Positions 7,488-10,563 of a DNA stretch of 10,563 nt are shown in pieces. Every line of letters starts with the position of its first letter. The stretch's first letter is position 1. Both the position numbers and the translations under genes were made by a program. The stretch lies in assembly GCA_946803715.1 (NCBI GenBank), contig CAMPET010000091.1, positions 100,783 to 111,345 on the forward strand, written 5' to 3'. Under the pieces are notes generated by a model. The model ran no database searches, was not told the origin of the DNA, and saw only the letters and a program-made list of their open reading frames with translations. The DNA is from Beroe ovata. Its lineage: Eukaryota; Ctenophora; Nuda; Beroida; Beroidae.

Positions 7488-7689
7488 TTTGATGTCAAGA
7501 CCTGCGGCGAGATTTTACAGAAGGTGGACTCAATCGTCTCAGTATAAGTACTCAAGTGCTTCATAATTCTCAACCCCAAAACAAATATCTAAGTGGTTTC
7601 ATAACGTAATGACTATATAATACTATATCTCCGAACAAGCTATACTACATAATATTCTAGTGGTAATATAGTAATATGGAGAGGATGAT

Positions 7690-9113
7690 TCACTTACTTT
7701 GAGCGAGAGGGGAGAGGAGGAAGCCAACTCTACTTGTCCCCCCTTCTTCACCCGGGACAGTCAGGAGGTACTGATGCGCAGTCCAATTTCCCCGTTCTCC
7801 TGCGTACGTGCACCCTCGTACATTACGGTGGAACTCAGCACCCGACGAGGATTGATCAACTGTGTCTGACGTGAGTTTTGACTTGTCTGACGTGGGTTTT
7901 GACTTGTCTAGGGTGGGCTTTGACTTGTCTGACATGGGTTTTGACTTGTCAGAGTTGGACTTTGACTTGTCTGGGGTGGGCTCAATCGATTTGGTAGAGG
8001 TATCTGAAACAGGAAAAACATAATTAAGCAAGGTTCGAAATCGAGGAGTGATGGCACTCCTCTGCGTGCAGGGTTGTGATGGCGCATGTAAGATTATGGC
8101 ACAGAGATAAATTTAACAACAAATTACAGGACTAAAAATTACTGATGGCTGATGGTACGCATGATAACAGCATGGCAAATAGGGTGTCGGAAGTTTGTCC
8201 ATGGCCATCCTGGGAAAAATGGATATAAATATCAGGAGAGAAAATATGATCTTCACCTTTTTTCGATTTTGTCGGCTTCTCGTTTTTCTTCGATTTGGCA
8301 GGAATTTCATCCTTATCGGTGGCATCCTTCGAAGAAGCAATTTCAGACACACCCTTCTTAATGGTCTTCTTGTCACTGGATTGCGACACACCAACCGAGC
8401 CTTTGCCTGATTTCTTTGTACCGGGGCCTCCTTTATCTTTAGTTTCTGCGTTTTCTTGGACTGAAAAATTGGGTCGTATGAAAATATATCAATGATATTA
8501 GACACTACATAACCAACAACAGGTTTAATTTGCTGTTCCCCGCATTAATGAACTTAACATTGAACAATGGACAATGGACATATTATATGAGGGTGCTCTG
8601 TGACCGGCCTGAGTGCTTGCTTGAATGACGCGATGCAATATTCATAGACATGCATAATGATTGTACAATGAATATTCAATAATCAATTTGAAATGAATCC
8701 TTCTCTTTGAATCGGCCATCAAATTGCGCAAAATCACAAGACGCCCTAGTATTGGTTCAATAACTAGCCGTATTCCTCAACCAATACAAGGGCTAGCGAC
8801 AAAAAACTGATATTGAACTGACTAGTGACTTCACACACATACACACACATACAAACACACAGTGCACACACACACACACACACNATAACACACACCATCA
8901 CTACTGAACACAAAACCTCACTCCGACACACACACACACACACACATACACACACATATACACACACACACTTACCCTCCAGTCGTGGAGGTGATTTCTT
9001 GACAGGGACAATCACAATGTCATCACTATCATCGGACGACTCGTCATCATCGTCATCAGTTGTGTCTGTCACCACTTTCCTTGGAGGCTCCTTCGCACTT
9101 ATTGTGTCGGGAA
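7690..9113 (-). CDS. Intrinsically disordered, charge-patterned protein (partial, 3 exons)
   Basis: Product not recognised. Exons on the minus strand: 9113-8976 (138 bases), 8460-8257 (204) and 8003-7698 (306). Splice sites are good: CTGCAG|TT, GAGG|GTAAGT, TTTTTCAG|TC, AAAAAG|GTGAAG, CCTGTTTCAG|AT. All junctions are phase 1, and they join in frame as codons GTC (V) and GAT (D). Exon 1 has a DDDDDESSDDSDD tract of CK2-site type, then a Lys/Pro stretch. Exon 2 is Lys/Ser-rich (KKSGK, SSDKKTIKK, KSKK). Exon 3 has five DKSKPTS-like repeats, then a more ordered-looking region with one Cys and one NWT sequon. The third exon may end at 7698 (donor GTAAGT, again phase 1) or run on to TGA at 7690. 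No start codon or 5' exon was found. Alternating acidic Ser and basic Lys blocks recall nucleolar phosphoproteins (NOLC1/treacle type) or biomineral matrix proteins; both are only analogies. Confidence 0.7.
7867..7971 (-). repeat. Coding 21-bp tandem repeat (DKSKPTS-like)
   Basis: Five 21-base units encode DKSKSNS, DKSKPMS, DKSKPTL, DKSKPTS and DKSKLTS. The DKSK half is invariant in protein and nearly so in DNA (GACAAGTCAAA); the second half varies. Repeat length is a multiple of three, so copy-number change would keep the frame. Confidence 0.9.
8043..8062. repeat. Tight hairpin GAGGAGTG-ATGG-CACTCCTC in intron
   Basis: Perfect 8-bp arms and a four-base loop within the 253-bp intron between the second and third exons of the minus-strand gene. 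Confidence 0.7.
8637..8676. repeat. Inverted repeat AATATTCAT / ATGAATATT in intron
   Basis: Perfect 9-bp arms around a 22-base loop, inside the 515-bp intron of the minus-strand gene. Confidence 0.6.
8832..8971. repeat. (CA)n / (TG)n compound microsatellite at a 5' splice site
   Basis: Two CA blocks (about 8832-8895, with an N at 8884, and about 8925-8971) are separated by 30 bases of mixed sequence. On the minus strand this is a TG tract that starts within the donor GTAAGTGTGTG of the first supported exon of the minus-strand gene, so the intron begins as a UG repeat. Confidence 0.92.
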
Positions 9114-9192
9114 CTGCAGAATGATGAGTTATTTCACACTGTAGCGATAACACGGGCAAATATAGATATATCCACTTGGATCATTTACTATG

Positions 9193-9218
9193 ACTCCGAG
9201 AGCCAACGGCTCTCGAGT
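9193..9218. repeat. Hairpin ACTCCGAGAGCC-AAC-GGCTCTCGAGT
   Basis: Eight perfect pairs (CGAGAGCC/GGCTCTCG) close a three-base AAC loop and extend with one bulged C to ACTC/GAGT. Same design as the hairpins at 4163 and 10157. Confidence 0.75.
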
Positions 9219-9630
9219 AAAATCTTGCTCATCATGTGATTATGAACCTACATTGGAGTCAGACAATTTCACTCTTGGCATCGTTCTCATATTCCTTTGC
9301 AATATATATATTCAACTGGATTGCTGGGCAATATGCGCGACGATTACGTATTGAGGGACTGTGGCATCGAGAAATGCCAGGTTACCCAATTTGATAGATT
9401 GTTCTCTACAAAAATAACGAGTTATGACCATTATCAATTATTACCTTTGTCGATGACATCAAATCACAATTGGATACAATTAAGTTAGTTACATAATTAC
9501 CTATACGTTAAAGCTATAATGTAAGGAAGGAGTATTTACTGAGGGTAACTCTCACTGCTTTACACTGGCCAGTCCCTCAATTCATGCAATTTCCCGCAAT
9601 TCAACGATTTAACATCATAAAGAGACCGAC

Positions 9631-9650
9631 GTACCTATAATAATAGGTAC
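9631..9650. repeat. Palindrome GTACCTAT-AATA-ATAGGTAC
   Basis: Perfect 8-bp arms with a four-base centre. A further partial GTACCTAT follows directly (9647). Confidence 0.7.
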
Positions 9651-9943
9651 CTATGTTACGAGCCAGCTCAGTGCTCAGTATGCGCAGATTACTTGGAAAT
9701 CATCTAGAAGTGTAAAAATTTCTGAATCCAGCATTTATTTCAAGATTATTGCGTCTCCCATCATTGATTCGTCTGTCTATAGGATTTTTCATGTGTTATT
9801 AAATTGGGTTTTGCTTGGGAAGTTGTTGAGACTTGAGAGCGCCCAGAAGTCAGAACACACGATCCAGATTCAAAGAAATTCAAATTGTAAATTACCGGCA
9901 TTTGATTGGATTTTCCTCAAGCAAATTTCCCTCAATTTAACAG

Positions 9944-10146
9944 GGTTCATTATAATGTCTCTCGTTGCTGTATCCTCACCCGAAATACCGAATAAGGACA
10001 GGACAATATACCCATTTCCAATAACAATCGTCAGATCACACCTGAGAGTGCTCAAAGCGCAAGAAATAGAACTATCTATCATGGTGTTAAGATATCATGC
10101 CACCGGGCACAGCTACAAAAAGATAATATCATGCTACAGCTATAAG
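9944..10146 (+). CDS. Weak candidate exon of an unrecognised + strand gene
   Basis: A 203-base open stretch between an acceptor-like TTTAACAG and a strong donor-like AAG|GTAGGT. In the frame that is open throughout, it starts in phase 1 and ends in phase 0, and encodes a Lys/Ile-rich peptide that includes KAQEIELSIMVL and YHATGHSYKK. No family was recognised and no partner exon with matching phase could be established. A later acceptor-like TTTCAG at 10426 is followed by a short frame with a stop and an AATAAA at 10438, which might be a last exon. The whole model may be chance. Confidence 0.22.
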
Positions 10147-10156
10147 GTAGGTTGTG

Positions 10157-10205
10157 GAACTGCTGACCCAACGAGTGCCGAAGGCACGAGTTATGTCAGT
10201 AGTTC
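10157..10205. repeat. 49-base stem-loop with GAA triloop
   Basis: Twenty-three-base arms (10157-10179 and 10183-10205) match at 18 positions. GTGCC-GAA-GGCAC is perfect at the tip and GAACT/AGTTC closes the base; one mismatch would be a G-U pair in RNA. It lies 10 bases after the donor-like site at 10147. Confidence 0.7.
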
Positions 10206-10314
10206 TGTAACATGCTTTTGATAAAGCACAAATTGACGTTCCTAGCTGCATTTTCCGACCAAGATTTTAAAGACATCCTCATGAGTTAAATAATATCAGG
10301 TAGTATAATATCAT

Positions 10315-10426
10315 GATGTTAATCTCCTTGACTATATCCCTCTCAGAGCTGTATCTCCTGCTACTGCTAGCTAGCAATATCTCTATATGTTAATAGCTTT
10401 ACCCTCCCTGATTATATCCCTTTCAG
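10315..10426. repeat. Imperfect direct repeat ending in acceptor-like CAG
   Basis: GTTAATCTCC, TTGACTATATCCCTCTCAG (ending 10346) is echoed about 80 bases on by GTTAATAGC, then CTCCCTGATTATATCCCTTTCAG (ending 10426). Both ends look like 3' splice sites with pyrimidine tracts. Confidence 0.5.
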
Positions 10427-10473
10427 CTTGGAGTCAAAAATAAAGGAGTGAGGAGCGTTCCTAGTTAGGTATA

Positions 10474-10563
10474 TCTTGCAACCTTGACCAAAATACTTGC
10501 AACCTTGACCATTGACCAATATACTTGCAACCTTGACCATTGACCAAAATACTTGCAACCTTG
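10474..10563. repeat. 28-bp tandem array running off the window
   Basis: Units ACTTGCAACCTTGACC plus ATTGACCAATAT or ATTGACCAAAAT start at 10495 and 10523, with a partial unit at 10551. The first unit (10474) lacks 7 bases (ATTGACC), and within full units TTGACCA occurs twice in tandem. The array continues past the window end. Confidence 0.9.

Larger units (their letters stand above)
6906..7689. other. Intergenic spacer between the two convergent genes
   Basis: No gene is supported; the short + strand frames here have no recognisable features. The stretch contains a palindrome cluster with a CRE (7042-7095) and poly(A)-like signals on the minus strand. Short last exons of the minus-strand gene could lie here, but I could not choose between candidates. 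Confidence 0.5.
9114..9943. other. Spacer or upstream intron of the minus-strand gene
   Basis: No supported exon. A 5' exon with a phase-1 donor was sought on the minus strand and not found; the frame above 9113 has no ATG before it closes. Two perfect palindromes inside are listed separately. Confidence 0.45.

Noticed and set aside
8025-8070. tRNA B-box-like GGTTCGAAATC
   Set aside because: No A box at the right distance and no acceptor or anticodon stems; the nearby hairpin has a four-base loop unrelated to tRNA arms.
8113-8505. 130-residue minus-strand frame over the second exon of the disordered protein
   Set aside because: Different frame from the one that joins in phase on both sides; its Arg/Lys content is a shift of the Lys-rich exon, and it reads through both splice sites.
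1896-8884. Two single N bases (1896 and 8884)
   Set aside because: Both sit in or at the edge of dinucleotide repeats, as expected from sequencing or consensus uncertainty, so no biological meaning is assigned.
8825-9124. + strand frame rich in Thr-His, then Ser
   Set aside because: The first part is translated CA microsatellite and the rest is antisense to the acidic exon.
9870-10082. 70-residue minus-strand frame as an upstream exon of the disordered protein
   Set aside because: Its only donor-like site (CTCAG|GTGTGA) leaves phase 2, which cannot join the phase-1 acceptor at 9113, and its composition is unlike the other exons.

Overview
This looks like a piece of an animal nuclear genome, most likely an invertebrate metazoan. 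The coding signal is split into short exons by GT-AG introns. It encodes one seven-transmembrane receptor of the rhodopsin (class A) family and one low-complexity protein. The spacers are AT-rich and full of microsatellites, minisatellites and short palindromes. No bacterial operon, tRNA, rRNA, CRISPR array or complete transposon was seen. I cannot name the species; a marine invertebrate such as a spiralian or invertebrate deuterostome is only a guess.

Layout. Bases 1-390 are a degenerate minisatellite with a 242-bp higher-order period. Bases 391-1860 are non-coding and mosaic: two diverged copies of a ~230-250 bp element (551-796 and 1049-1279) and three copies of a split 26-bp motif. Bases 1861-2280 hold a CT microsatellite, a perfect palindrome and two small tandem arrays. 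Bases 2280-4500 hold no gene I can support, only hairpins and short repeats. Gene 1 (+ strand, about 4541-6720) is an orphan class A GPCR of 388 residues in three exons (4623-4703, 4822-5055, 5684-6535). It has a TATA box, a well-spaced initiator and a poly(A) signal. Bases 6720-7690 are spacer with an 18-bp tandem array and a consensus CRE palindrome. Gene 2 (- strand, at least 9113 down to about 7690) is an internal or 3' part of a disordered, charge-patterned protein. Three exons (9113-8976, 8460-8257, 8003-7698) join in register and all have phase-1 boundaries; the 5' end was not found. Bases 9114-10563 are mostly spacer, with one weak + strand exon candidate (9944-10146), several hairpins and a 28-bp tandem array running off the edge.

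The two genes converge, with their 3' ends about 1 kb apart. Nothing in the sequence ties their functions together. The most interesting items are the receptor's loss of several class A signature residues, its E-box/TATA/E-box promoter, the all-phase-1 exon architecture of gene 2 with a TG-repeat directly on a 5' splice site, and recurring palindromes with three-base loops. All gene models are read by eye and unconfirmed by transcripts or database searches.
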